Origin: Anaerobiospirillum sp. NML120449 | Lineage (GTDB): Bacteria > Pseudomonadota > Gammaproteobacteria > Enterobacterales > Succinivibrionaceae | Length of the DNA stretch: 64,000 nt | Reading direction: 5' to 3' | Assembly (NCBI RefSeq): GCF_023051105.1 | Contig: NZ_JALKIL010000006.1 | Span: 99,654 to 163,653, forward strand | Part shown: one piece after another, positions 47,801 through 56,612 of the stretch | Layout of the letters: the number at the start of each line of letters is the position of its first letter | How positions within the stretch are numbered: position 1 is the stretch's first letter | Translations under genes and position numbers: made by a program | Notes under the pieces: model-generated | The model's input: only the letters and a program-made list of their open reading frames with translations | Databases searched by the model: none | What the model was told of the DNA's origin: nothing

Positions 47801-49700
47801 GAGCAAGGGGGCCGCATCCAGGAAGGGCTCAGCATCCAGGAAAGGAGCTGCATCCGGGCAGGACGCCGCAACCTCAACGGATCTGGCTGTGCCTGAGCTT
47901 ACCCGTACTGTGCTCACCTCGCTTGCAAGGCAGTCAAACAGGCACGTACGCAGAGCCGCTGATGAGCGCGCATCCGAAGACGGACTGGCTGCACTCAGCG
48001 CAGCTGATGTCGGTACTGGCGATGCACTTAGCGGGCAGGCCGGTGTGGCAGGTGGTGCAGCTGCAGAGGTCCTGGACGACAGGTCAGTAAGCTCCGGCGG
48101 GGCCCTTGTACTAAGGCGCGGAGGCCGCCGCTGGCGTCTTGATGATGCTGATCTTGCCCGTCTGCTTGAAGAGCAGAAGAAGATGCAGGCCATGGTTCAG
48201 GAGCAGCTTGTCAGCTTTGAAAAATCAAACGGCCAGATGCTGCCTCTGTATCGCAAGATGGCAGAGATTCTCAAGAATCCTGAAGAGCGTGCAACAAAAG
48301 AATGGAAGCTTATGAAGGACACATATCTGGCCAGCTGCAATGTGGTGGCCATGTCCTGCAATGAAAGCGAGAAGACCCTTGTCAACAACAAATTTGACGG
48401 CTTTGATGTGGTCATTATCGATGAGGTTTCAAAGGCAACTCCTCTTGAGATGCTGCTGCCTCTGATGCGTGCCCCGCGCGCCATTCTGGTAGGCGATCAC
48501 CGCCAGCTTCCGCCAATTTTCAATGAGTCTGACGGCGTCTCTCTCAGCGAGCATGTCGAACAGTCTGTAGATGATTATGGCTTTGACCATGACGCCAGAC
48601 AGGCAGCTCAGGACACCACCTCTCCGGCTGCGCTTACCCAGCAAAATCTGGAGCGCTATCAGGACATGGTTACTGCCAGTCTGTTCAAGGAACTGTTTGA
48701 AAAGTGTCCGGATACCTTAAGACAGCGTCTTAACATCCAGTTCCGCATGCATCCAGCCATTATGCAGCTCATCAACCGCTTCTATGATGACGCCCTGATC
48801 TGCGGTAATCCTGAACAGCCACGTGAACATGGCCTTTCATTTACCACACCGTCAGGCACCAGGTTAATGAGCGAAAAAGATCATGTGCTGTGGGTGGATA
48901 CCACTCTCAATGAGAAAGGCGCATCTTTCCAGATTTCAAAGGAGCGCAATGTCAATGAGGTTGAGGCCCGCCTGATTGCCCGTACTCTTGTGGACATAGA
49001 CCGTCAGTGCTCACTTAAGGGCTACAGTCGTGATAACCGTCTCAAGGTTGGTGTGGTGTCTTTCTATCAGCCTCAGTGCAGAGTTATTCGTTCTGAAATC
49101 TCAAAACTGCTTGGCCGCAACAACAACCTCTTCTCCTGCATTGATGTGGAGATCAATACCGTGATCCGCTATCAGGGCAAGGAAAAGCCGGTGATTATCC
49201 TGTCCCTGGTCAAGAACAACGGCGGACCAATGGACCAGAAGTTCGGTTCGGGCAGAGCCAATATTGCCCGCTTTGAGTTTATCAACGTGGCCATGAGCCG
49301 TGCCCAGAACCTTCTTATGGTCTTTGGTGCCCGCAACATGCTGCAGAACCGTTCAGTCAGACTGCCGCGCATGGACAGCACCGGCTACGACGACAGAATG
49401 GTCTACAAGAATATGTTTGACTACCTGGAGTTCACAGCCAAAGACGGCTCAATTACCACTACCAGGGAGTTCCTGATGACCCTGCCTGATGATGAGGCCA
49501 TCAGAAGTCAGAGCATGGCATCCGCCTCCGGCAGGGGCAGCGTTAAGAGCAAGGGCAGAGGCGCACAGTTACGTGCCGGGAACAGTTCAGGATCTGCAGG
49601 ACCAAAAGTGTTCAGAAACGGGCAGGCTGCAGATGGCATAACAGTTAATCATGATGCCGCAGATGATCAGGCAGGCACTCAGGATAAGGATGGAGAGTAG
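44832..49700 (+). CDS. Large SF1 helicase of the Upf1/DNA2/NAM7 type
   Basis: A 1622-residue protein with a complete SF1B helicase core split by long insertions. Motif I is QGPPGTGKTT (GPPGTGKT at 521-528), followed by LLASQSHDALDNAL (Ia). Motif II is IIDEVSKATPLEML (Asp1197-Glu1198), motif III is VGDHRQLPP (from 1221), motif IV lies around NIQFRMHPAIM, motif V is IRYQGKE, and motif VI is INVAMSRAQN (Arg1490). About 600 residues between motifs Ia and II hold charged, probably coiled-coil helices and a Ser/Ala-rich linker. The N-terminal 500 residues are not recognised. Upf1-like helicases unwind RNA or DNA 5' to 3'. The stop is only four bases before the PIN protein gene, so the two form an operon. 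The start is uncertain: ATG 44832 or 44805, no good ribosome binding site; longer readings look non-coding. Confidence 0.88.
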   Translation: MTTRLLSVSRSRVDDLRFRAQGGSSQSSNSADSVSGSASDSASSAPVSGTVYWRLPPAGDAMITLAKSVDFALRKYRHLYPEFNRDRSGKSDEELSRSFLMRFFPQDLSHDLVCCISNINNRPGDDSPDRQYDYYCIRIPGHTSFPELPENVALCLVGTRKRDTDSPFLQIRRASITFGQSEPAPYELMAKVKFHLLGGSEFPPDDRPGTRSGNVLNLRQVTSLEPFALKNAARFKGWSDFLDFKDNLVKHKAQGLRYLLWSYDRHSGCILFYVVAPDRFSMDRAISTMKREVVHAYKIEVSSDSMIFSLQLGKDNNNSLSSAFSQMGQIVPGGVTVLDLRRGSSRGGNDFANPDDIAHARAMLLDIVKEGRTSLNPDRAVMALIKVQPSEDLENELSKIDFDYVPREEKGDGKARSVDPRDPSVLLRKAFKGMPRQGFISISLLGDLALINRHREALRNLYSNDSCYAPHLSGYLFDITSALEPESIEEIDTWYNDSLNEAQKLAVRKMISAPNICLVQGPPGTGKTTVIAEACMQLAGRGNRVLLASQSHDALDNALSRLQSNPQLKVIRLARFSERITDEGKSFTESAVLGRQYQAIADDLNGRCLGRLTQLQNTASGLKEWTEEFDFLLSSIASVRSDLEAVSAMRQSQERLLTVSDDVLREQQIIDGRINALETLQNFFKAVQQICIASESPDVLQLRDALRENSSIDVVLANITWPDDEKLMAAGEAFMRLEQLLPEVGAFADDYLDHHDRRGAIIASVCRMWHQLNLDLSSMKMDLENTGTQRSSVSAQNKAELESIKRQISLLKEQLGASDEIDNSMLDELRRLNGRRTALTLGSNAAGAGLASVCGDYSERFPDFIQVRDIGDEGQLRFWLKDRSSMIVNFNRTLNRAMARGIEAAANMELELLSKSEALDESLSTARRAKQELELINAEYKETEERLEKWLDTQYQHEASLRDIYLGLPELASQLEAKNEAAVSSNGDASSKGAASRKGSASRKGAASGQDAATSTDLAVPELTRTVLTSLARQSNRHVRRAADERASEDGLAALSAADVGTGDALSGQAGVAGGAAAEVLDDRSVSSGGALVLRRGGRRWRLDDADLARLLEEQKKMQAMVQEQLVSFEKSNGQMLPLYRKMAEILKNPEERATKEWKLMKDTYLASCNVVAMSCNESEKTLVNNKFDGFDVVIIDEVSKATPLEMLLPLMRAPRAILVGDHRQLPPIFNESDGVSLSEHVEQSVDDYGFDHDARQAAQDTTSPAALTQQNLERYQDMVTASLFKELFEKCPDTLRQRLNIQFRMHPAIMQLINRFYDDALICGNPEQPREHGLSFTTPSGTRLMSEKDHVLWVDTTLNEKGASFQISKERNVNEVEARLIARTLVDIDRQCSLKGYSRDNRLKVGVVSFYQPQCRVIRSEISKLLGRNNNLFSCIDVEINTVIRYQGKEKPVIILSLVKNNGGPMDQKFGSGRANIARFEFINVAMSRAQNLLMVFGARNMLQNRSVRLPRMDSTGYDDRMVYKNMFDYLEFTAKDGSITTTREFLMTLPDDEAIRSQSMASASGRGSVKSKGRGAQLRAGNSSGSAGPKVFRNGQAADGITVNHDAADDQAGTQDKDGE

Positions 49701-49704
49701 GAAG

Positions 49705-52617
49705 ATGAGCAAAACAGAAAAAGAAAAGCGCGTAGATCTGCTTGCTTTTGATCTCAGTGCCTCAGCCACGCCTTATGCCATCACGTACGAGTATGCCAAG
49801 GTACGCGTTCTGACCATGCCTGAAGAGCTGGTACTGGCTCTGCTGTGCGATACCTCGCTTCAGGACAGCGGGTACGAGGACATTCCTCTTTTTGAGCTCA
49901 CCCGTGAACTGCGCATTGATGATGGCTTTGTCCACAATGCCCTGGATAATCTGATGAGCGAAGACATGATCGAGATGTACGGTTCTGAAGGGGAGGAAAT
50001 AACCTCAGACAGGCTCGAGGAGGCGCTGGTCGGTGATTTTGATGTTAACGACAATGCAAGTCGCTTTTACAAATACAAGCGCTTTGTCGGCAAGCCTAAT
50101 CTCAAGGAGGAGAACCTCTATTTCTGTCCATTCTATGATCGCTTCGTAGACAAAGAAGAAATCAAGAGTGCTCTCAAAACTGATCATGACCAGTATCATG
50201 GCGATGACGATGGTTATGATGATGATGACTTCTATGAGCAGTCGGCAGCTTCACAGAAAACTGAACAGAACGACTCTCAGGTTTCTTCATCCCGCCTTAA
50301 GCTCTCCTGGCAGTGCAGTGCCTCACAGGCATCCGGAGCTGGAGCGGCGGCGGGAGCCGGGGCAGGCGCCATGCGCGCCGGGGGTGGACGCTCAGGTACC
50401 GGACGCTCAGGTACCGGGCGCTCAGGGGGTCGTGCCGACAGCGCTGTCTTTGAGCAGACAGATCCCGTACCGCCTTCGGCAGTTGCCTCAGATGATCTGC
50501 TGCGCCACATGGCTGTAGCCAGAGTAAATGATGGCAGATTGTTTCCTGAGGACTGCTCTCTGACAGAAAACGGTGTAGAGTTTAAGCCTCTTGATGAGGA
50601 AGCAGGTACCGTGACCTCGGAGATCAAGATAATGATCGAGCCTGGCAGCGGCAATCTGTCACTGTTTTCTTCAGAAGGCATGGTTGATTCATTTTTGAAC
50701 CGCTGTGATGACAGACTCAAGCTCAATTATCTGATTTCTCCGCTGCTGTCACGCATCGCCACCATGCACCGCAAGGCCTGTCAGGGCGCCATGGAGGCCT
50801 TATCCGAGCATAAAACAGATCTGTTTTCGGGCCTGAAAAAGGCTCTGACCAGAAGAGGCCGGGAAAATGAGCAGGAGCATGAAGTCATTGCATCAGGTCA
50901 GTTCATGCCGTCCATGCCTGATGGTGCCAAGCACAAAATCAGCTTCATGGCCACGGATCTTTATTACCGGGCTGCAGACGGATCCTGTTTGCGTCGGGAC
51001 AATCCTGATCTCAGCTGCTGGCGTTTCATGGACAATGATGAGCCTGCAGTGGTGATATGCGATCGCTCCATGGTTGAGCGCATGCTGGGCATGACCGCTG
51101 ACGATGAGACATATGTTGGCTGCTGCAATCAGGATGTGGTGACCATGTTTATGCACGAGATTCTGGATAAAAGAGAGCGCCACCGCAGACCTACCATGGT
51201 GATAGTGCTTGACCAGGACAATGCAGACTCACTGCATGACATGACGGACTATGCCACCGGAGAGATCAGCGCTGCAGCCCGGGAATTTGCCCGACGTATC
51301 AGTGCTGTAAATCCATGGAAGCATACCGGATTTATGATGCGCAGCCGACCTGAACTTGCCCGTGAGTATGAAGTCAATGCCAAAGCGGTCAGTGACAGCA
51401 AGGATCAGAAGAAAGTCAGAGAGTGCTGGCAAAGGATCATCAATGACAGCTTTTCCTTCATGGCAATGGTCAATCTCAGATCAGGCGAGAGCCTGCTGCT
51501 CAGGCCTGAACATGTTGACTGCCATTTTGCCGGTCAGACTTTTGAACTGGACCGTGCTTCGGTATGGGCAATAAATGCTCCGGATATGCTTCAGATGCGG
51601 CCTTTTGCTGCCTGCAGCGACGAAGAGCTGGTCATGATGAGCAGGATGGCAGGTCAGATATCAGTCCATAATCATGTGGGTCCTTTCACTGTGAATCGCC
51701 TCGAAAGCCTGATTGACAGGGGCTTTGTCAAGATTGACTCGGTGCCGGACTCCTTCTTTAAAGGACTGCATTCAGTCAGCTCCTCTGATGAGCTCGATCG
51801 CCTCAATAAAACAGTCTACAGCTCCTATGGCCGCAAGAAGCTCTCGCTTAAGTCTTTTGACACCGGCATTCGTTTCGAGGTCATGAGGCGCAGTCTTGGT
51901 TATGTCAGCAGCAGAAATTCAGGCCGGAACAGGAAACTGTTCAACATTGCTGCACTGAGCGGACAGGGCAGCAAACTCAACTTTGATGTCTATGAGTTCA
52001 GCCGCCTGATAAAGCTGCGTGAGTTTGCTGACGGATTTGACAGCAACAGACCTCAGAGCCTTATTGGGCAGAAAGATCTGTGGCCTGATCTTCTGGATCC
52101 TGACAATCTGCAGCTTGAGATGATGGAGCTGTTTGAGGAAAAGGATTTTGATTCTGTAGAGCAGTACTTTGAGCCGCTCAGCCGGGTACGTCGTGAGATT
52201 TTCAAGATCTTTGAGCCTGTAAACAGAAAGGCATCCTATGCTGTTCTTGACACCAATTATGTTCTTGATCACGCCACTGATCTGCACCGCCTGTTCCATG
52301 ATCGAACCGTGCTGATTCCTGACACTGTCATGAGCGAGCTTGACGGTATCAAGCACTCACGCAACAAAGCTCAGTCAGTCAAGGACAAGGTAAGCCGCAG
52401 CCTTAACTCTCTGGAAATGATCAGGGACCGAATGAAGATCATTACTGCAAGTGAGCCGCTCATTAACATGGTAAGAAGCGTCAACACCCAGACCAACCAG
52501 GATGACCGCATTCTGGCTGCAGCTCTCAGGTATATGTTCAACAATACTGTTTTCTATTCATCAGACCGCCAGTGCAATATCAAGGCAGGACAGCTCGGTC
52601 TTCAGACAAAATCCTGA
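49705..52617 (+). CDS. PIN-domain nuclease partner of the helicase
   Basis: A 970-residue protein. The C-terminal 125 residues are a PIN ribonuclease domain with all acidic positions: Asp849 in VLDTNYVLD, Glu878 and Asp880 in SELDGIK, Asp933-Asp934 in QDDRILAAAL, and Asp954 in SSDRQCNIKAGQLG. This is close to PIN domains beside PhoH-type proteins. The N-terminus has a winged-helix-like segment (about 30-95). Low-complexity Gly/Arg/Ser DNA (50310-50450) encodes a linker. The central region (about 430-640) resembles the middle of the three downstream PIN paralogs (GFMMRSRPELAREY, LLLRPEHVDC). ATG 49705 lies in GGAG-N9 context, four bases after the helicase stop. It probably cuts RNA bound or unwound by the helicase; this is inference. 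Confidence 0.82.
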   Translation: MSKTEKEKRVDLLAFDLSASATPYAITYEYAKVRVLTMPEELVLALLCDTSLQDSGYEDIPLFELTRELRIDDGFVHNALDNLMSEDMIEMYGSEGEEITSDRLEEALVGDFDVNDNASRFYKYKRFVGKPNLKEENLYFCPFYDRFVDKEEIKSALKTDHDQYHGDDDGYDDDDFYEQSAASQKTEQNDSQVSSSRLKLSWQCSASQASGAGAAAGAGAGAMRAGGGRSGTGRSGTGRSGGRADSAVFEQTDPVPPSAVASDDLLRHMAVARVNDGRLFPEDCSLTENGVEFKPLDEEAGTVTSEIKIMIEPGSGNLSLFSSEGMVDSFLNRCDDRLKLNYLISPLLSRIATMHRKACQGAMEALSEHKTDLFSGLKKALTRRGRENEQEHEVIASGQFMPSMPDGAKHKISFMATDLYYRAADGSCLRRDNPDLSCWRFMDNDEPAVVICDRSMVERMLGMTADDETYVGCCNQDVVTMFMHEILDKRERHRRPTMVIVLDQDNADSLHDMTDYATGEISAAAREFARRISAVNPWKHTGFMMRSRPELAREYEVNAKAVSDSKDQKKVRECWQRIINDSFSFMAMVNLRSGESLLLRPEHVDCHFAGQTFELDRASVWAINAPDMLQMRPFAACSDEELVMMSRMAGQISVHNHVGPFTVNRLESLIDRGFVKIDSVPDSFFKGLHSVSSSDELDRLNKTVYSSYGRKKLSLKSFDTGIRFEVMRRSLGYVSSRNSGRNRKLFNIAALSGQGSKLNFDVYEFSRLIKLREFADGFDSNRPQSLIGQKDLWPDLLDPDNLQLEMMELFEEKDFDSVEQYFEPLSRVRREIFKIFEPVNRKASYAVLDTNYVLDHATDLHRLFHDRTVLIPDTVMSELDGIKHSRNKAQSVKDKVSRSLNSLEMIRDRMKIITASEPLINMVRSVNTQTNQDDRILAAALRYMFNNTVFYSSDRQCNIKAGQLGLQTKS

Positions 52618-52640
52618 CGCACCATGTGCACTGTCAGCTG

Positions 52641-52720
52641 CCGTCACGGCGGCTGGCCGTGCCGCCGTGTCAGCCCCATAAACTCTCTGCACCTGCAGCC
52701 ATGACATGGGGCTGGTGTCG
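52641..52720 (+). promoter_or_regulatory. Conserved upstream element, copy 1
   Basis: Starts with GTCACGGCGG and contains AGCCCCAT (52672-52679) and its perfect complement ATGGGGCT (52706-52713) around a conserved ACTCTCTGCACC segment. Related sequence stands before the other two PIN paralogs. The 298-base spacer holds nothing else but the TGTCAGCAAACA...AAGGAAGT leader before the start. Confidence 0.6.
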
Positions 52721-52914
52721 GGGCAGGGCGACACCACGGGGCTTCATGGCAGAACATAACCGCAGTTTTAAGGGCAGCGTCATCAGGCTGCCATAAGCAC
52801 ATGCTGCAGCAGGCGACGCTTGTCAGGCATTGCCCTGCGACCTGTGGTTACTGTGCTCAGGGCTGCTTGCGGGCAGCTTAGTGTCAGCAAACATAACAAA
52901 TTAAGGAAGTGTAT

Positions 52915-55900
52915 ATGAGTACGATTTTTGAGTTCCAAGTGCTGTTTCGTGGATTTGTTGAGCTCCATGGGAAACATGAGCAGGAACGGGCAGTTTCAGG
53001 CCTCAGCAGTTTTGATGACTTAATCATGAAAAGGGGAAAAACATGTGAAAAAGTGGATCTCGTAATGTCAGATGATTTCAGCGTTGACGCAGGCTGTGAA
53101 GTTATCTGCATGTATTCAGGACAGGTTTTGAGCAATTCTGATAATACTGGCAGTCTTAGCCATGAGGTGATGGCACTGACCCGGAGGAGGTTGCTGGATA
53201 AGACCATTCAGGACCATGGTAATTTGGAACACTCCCCGGGCCAATCGCATGACAGTACTTGCATGTTGCTGCAGGCTCCTTTCGTTATAAAAGTTAACGA
53301 AAGTCATGAGCTGACTCTCAGCAGCGGCGATGAATACTTTGCATCATGGCTTGCTGATGCTGACAGGAATTTTCTCTACGAAAATCTGATCAGGCCAGTA
53401 TTCTCCGCGCTTGAGCAGGAGTCCGAAAGCATTGCCAAAGTACACACAGGTGCACTCAGGATATCAGTACCATCATCTGCTGCTGACACCGCAGCCAATG
53501 CCTGTGTTGACAGCTGCAATGACACGGATATCGAGCACAGCTTCGTAAATCATCGTGCAGGTGTGATTACAAGTGACTGTGCCTTGATGCCATCAGCTTT
53601 GCCAGATCCTGATACTTTCAGAAGCGAATCCGAATCTGCATCATGGTGCCTCTCTAATGGAGCCAGAGCTCTGAATTTACCGATAAAACTTATGGAAAAA
53701 AGCCGTGGTCAGGTTTTTGTAATTGGACATGAGCTTTATCTGGACATGATGAGTCGGTTTGAGCGCAGCAGGTATAAGGACTTTCTGGGCCGTGAGAGAG
53801 TGGATGGGCCTCAGTTGACAGCTCTGGAGTTCATACTGGAAAAGTCCCCACATTCTGTTTGTATGGTGCTGTGGCCTGAAAAAGACTACTGCGCAATCAA
53901 GCCTGCTGATGAGTGTGATGACAGTTCAGTAACCTGGCTACATGCTCTGGAAGAGGATACAGATGCAGCTGCTTCCGGGGATGAAACCAGGACCTGCAGC
54001 TCAGCCGGTGTCCTGGACAGATGGTGGCCATTGCCTGAAGGAAAAAGCAGTGACAGATCATGGCCTCGTAAAGTCGGCTTTGTTATGGCCAGTGCAGTCA
54101 GAGTGGCTGACGATCTAAAGTCGATGTACAAAGCAAAGTGCCAGCAGGACGGAATGGAGAGGGACTGTCAGAAAGAGTATGGATACTGGCGTTTTGTAAA
54201 GCATATCCAGAGAAAGATTATGGTGCTTGATTACACGGACAAAAAGGCCATGCTTCTCAGTCCTGAGTCACTTGACTGCAACTGGCAGGATAGCAGTGTA
54301 AAACTCCCTTTGCTGTTCATATATGAAATGGAGTTTGTGGACATGGTTAATCTTCCGTCGGTTGAGTGTAATGATGCGCAGGCTTTGGTTGCTCTGGCTC
54401 AGGTTCTGCCGGTGGACAATCTGCCAGACAGCCTAATAAGGATACATCCTGAGCTTCTCAGGCATTTCAATGTCTGTCCTCAGGGATGTACACAGGACGG
54501 ATTGCAGCGTCTTGTTGACCGCCTCGATTTTGTCGAGACAGAAGAGCAACTTAATCAGCTTTACTCTTTCCTTAAACACTTCCCTTTCAATGTGTCTATG
54601 GCAAATGACAGATTGGAGACTGTGCGCTGTCTGGATGTCCTCACAAACAAGTATTCCGATAATCTTTATGACAATCTTGGCATCAAAGGTATGGAGTGGC
54701 TCGATGATATCAGGGAGTTCAATGAGCTCTATAGTGCTTCTGGACTTACCAGGGAGCTGCTCAGTCACAGGGGACTTGCCTGCGTTAATAACATCAGCAG
54801 GCTTATTTATCAGGCTGTATATAACTGCCCTGTTTCATGGGAGCTTTTTAACTCCAGTAGTTTGATTACAAAGGCAAAGGAGCTCAAAGAGTTATTCTTA
54901 TGTATTTACTCAAAGCATGAAGAGTCAGCTGATTTCAAGTCTCTTATGAGCGACTCATGGTGCATTCCTGATCCAGCTACAGCAGCCTTGAGCTTATCAG
55001 ACCAAAATGTTGTCAGTCGCAGTGAGCCGTTGGCTGTAGTTGATGCCGAATTTCTCATGGGTAACTACCACAACATCGTCAGGGCAGTAGGACGTCGCAC
55101 TATTGTCATTCCATCTACTGTGCTTACAGGACTTTTCTATCGCAGGTTTCACTTTGACCCGGCAATGAAGCTGATAGCCAATCATGCTCAGAGAGCGATC
55201 ATTGAGCTTGGTGACAGTGCAGTCTTCTATTCTCCTGATTACTGTCTGACATCCATGGTGGCAAAGAAAGGCAAAGAAAACCAGAAGAACGAGAGCAATG
55301 ATGACTGGGAGAGCTATATCAGCATCTCCGGTATTCCAGATTTATCTCAGGTATCTGCAGAAGGTTGTGAAGGCAGGAGCGGTGAAAACGCAGGCGTCCT
55401 CTGCAGCGACAGCTGCATCAGCGCCGCCATATGTATGCAGGCATATGATGTTGTTCTTTATACCGGCAACAAAGATACAGCCAGAAAGGCCAACCAGCTG
55501 GGCGTTAAGACTGTATTCAGCGGTACTGTCAATGAGCTTTACAGCAAACAGGCTCAGCTCAGAGATCAGTCAGTCAGACAGAGTAAGAACAGTGAGAAGG
55601 AACTCAGGAGCTATAAGGAGCTTGATCTGTATACATATGACAGGTCCCTGAGCTTTATCAAACAGGATCTGGATGAGCTTTCATGGATGGACTGCTACCA
55701 TGCGCGAGAACTAGGCTTGCCTGAGAACTTTATCATGGCACTTTACGCTCATGATAAGAAGCTGCAGGAGGCGACTGAAAAGGCCCAGCTATTTAGCAAG
55801 GGATTTAATCCAGGCTTTTTCGCTGAATATATCAAGGTAGCATTACGTCCTCCATCCAGCTCTGTTTACAGAGAGCAGATGCTTATCCTGCGCCGTGGGC

Positions 55901-56223
55901 AAACCAAACTGTCACGTGAGCTGCTTGATGAAAGCATGCTTATCACTTCAGACGGTATGAAAAAGTGGGGGTCTGAGGGAGTCGGAGACGGCAAGAATTC
56001 TTCTGACAAGATTTTTTTTACCGCACCAGGCATCAAGAGCCAGATTGACCATTGCAATGGCCGGTCTGAAGGCTCAGAGAAAATGTCTGACAGATATGAG
56101 TCAGAGGGCAGTCATGAAGCAGACATGAAAGCCGCAGCCTACCAGATGAGATACATCAAGTTACATACAAACTACAAGAAGCTGTTTGGAGACAAATACC
56201 CATGGTTGTTTCCAGAGGATTAG
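52915..56223 (+). CDS. PIN-domain paralog 1
   Basis: A 1102-residue protein. Regions in order: a conserved N-terminal domain (FEFQVLFRG, then CMYSGQVLSNSDNTGSLSHEV); a second block (SSGDEYFASWLADADRNFLYENLIRPVFSALEQE); a central domain with VIGHELYLDMM, CMVLWPEKDY and KEYGYWRFVKHIQRKIMVLDY; a helical part; the PIN domain (about 705-890); and a C-terminal tail (KLSRELLDESMLITSDGMKKW). In the PIN site Asp710 (VVDAEFLMGN), Asp832 (SDSCISAA) and Asp854 (TGNKDTARKA) are present, but the Glu of the second motif is replaced (VLTGLFYRR). Central and PIN regions are homologous to the 49705 protein. ATG 52915 has AAGGAAG six bases upstream. No signal or membrane segment is seen. Confidence 0.75.
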   Translation: MSTIFEFQVLFRGFVELHGKHEQERAVSGLSSFDDLIMKRGKTCEKVDLVMSDDFSVDAGCEVICMYSGQVLSNSDNTGSLSHEVMALTRRRLLDKTIQDHGNLEHSPGQSHDSTCMLLQAPFVIKVNESHELTLSSGDEYFASWLADADRNFLYENLIRPVFSALEQESESIAKVHTGALRISVPSSAADTAANACVDSCNDTDIEHSFVNHRAGVITSDCALMPSALPDPDTFRSESESASWCLSNGARALNLPIKLMEKSRGQVFVIGHELYLDMMSRFERSRYKDFLGRERVDGPQLTALEFILEKSPHSVCMVLWPEKDYCAIKPADECDDSSVTWLHALEEDTDAAASGDETRTCSSAGVLDRWWPLPEGKSSDRSWPRKVGFVMASAVRVADDLKSMYKAKCQQDGMERDCQKEYGYWRFVKHIQRKIMVLDYTDKKAMLLSPESLDCNWQDSSVKLPLLFIYEMEFVDMVNLPSVECNDAQALVALAQVLPVDNLPDSLIRIHPELLRHFNVCPQGCTQDGLQRLVDRLDFVETEEQLNQLYSFLKHFPFNVSMANDRLETVRCLDVLTNKYSDNLYDNLGIKGMEWLDDIREFNELYSASGLTRELLSHRGLACVNNISRLIYQAVYNCPVSWELFNSSSLITKAKELKELFLCIYSKHEESADFKSLMSDSWCIPDPATAALSLSDQNVVSRSEPLAVVDAEFLMGNYHNIVRAVGRRTIVIPSTVLTGLFYRRFHFDPAMKLIANHAQRAIIELGDSAVFYSPDYCLTSMVAKKGKENQKNESNDDWESYISISGIPDLSQVSAEGCEGRSGENAGVLCSDSCISAAICMQAYDVVLYTGNKDTARKANQLGVKTVFSGTVNELYSKQAQLRDQSVRQSKNSEKELRSYKELDLYTYDRSLSFIKQDLDELSWMDCYHARELGLPENFIMALYAHDKKLQEATEKAQLFSKGFNPGFFAEYIKVALRPPSSSVYREQMLILRRGQTKLSRELLDESMLITSDGMKKWGSEGVGDGKNSSDKIFFTAPGIKSQIDHCNGRSEGSEKMSDRYESEGSHEADMKAAAYQMRYIKLHTNYKKLFGDKYPWLFPED

Positions 56224-56400
56224 CAACGGTCATCAGGCCATAAGCTGACTGGTTTCAGACAAAAAATCAGCTTCATGCAGCCCATGTTTAACCAGCCATA
56301 TCAATACATGACCGCTGGGAGTGCTGACAAAACAATGTCTCAAGAACTTCACGCATTCTCAGCGGCATGTAAATGCGGCCAGCCCGGTCGCGACAGCGGT

Positions 56401-56480
56401 CGTCACGGTGGACGTACCAGCCTCCGTGTCTGCCCCATAAACTCTCTGCACCAGCAGACAGTACATGGGGATGGCTGGTG
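56401..56480 (+). promoter_or_regulatory. Conserved upstream element, copy 2
   Basis: CGTCACGGTGG, then GTACCAGCCTCCGTGTC, GCCCCAT (56432-56438), a CTCTCTGCACCAGCAG segment shared with copy 1, and ATGGGG (56465-56470). The inverted repeat is kept with a slightly shorter stem. The rest of the 389-base spacer holds only the leader shared with the other paralogs. Confidence 0.6.
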
Positions 56481-56612
56481 TAAGGCAGCACATTCAGGTT
56501 CCAGCAAGCAGCTGTCCCTGAGCGATACAGGCCTCTGAAATGTAGCTATACGGGGCAGCTCAAATTGTGGTCAGCAGTTTGTCAGCATACAAGACAAATT
56601 AAGGAAGTCTAT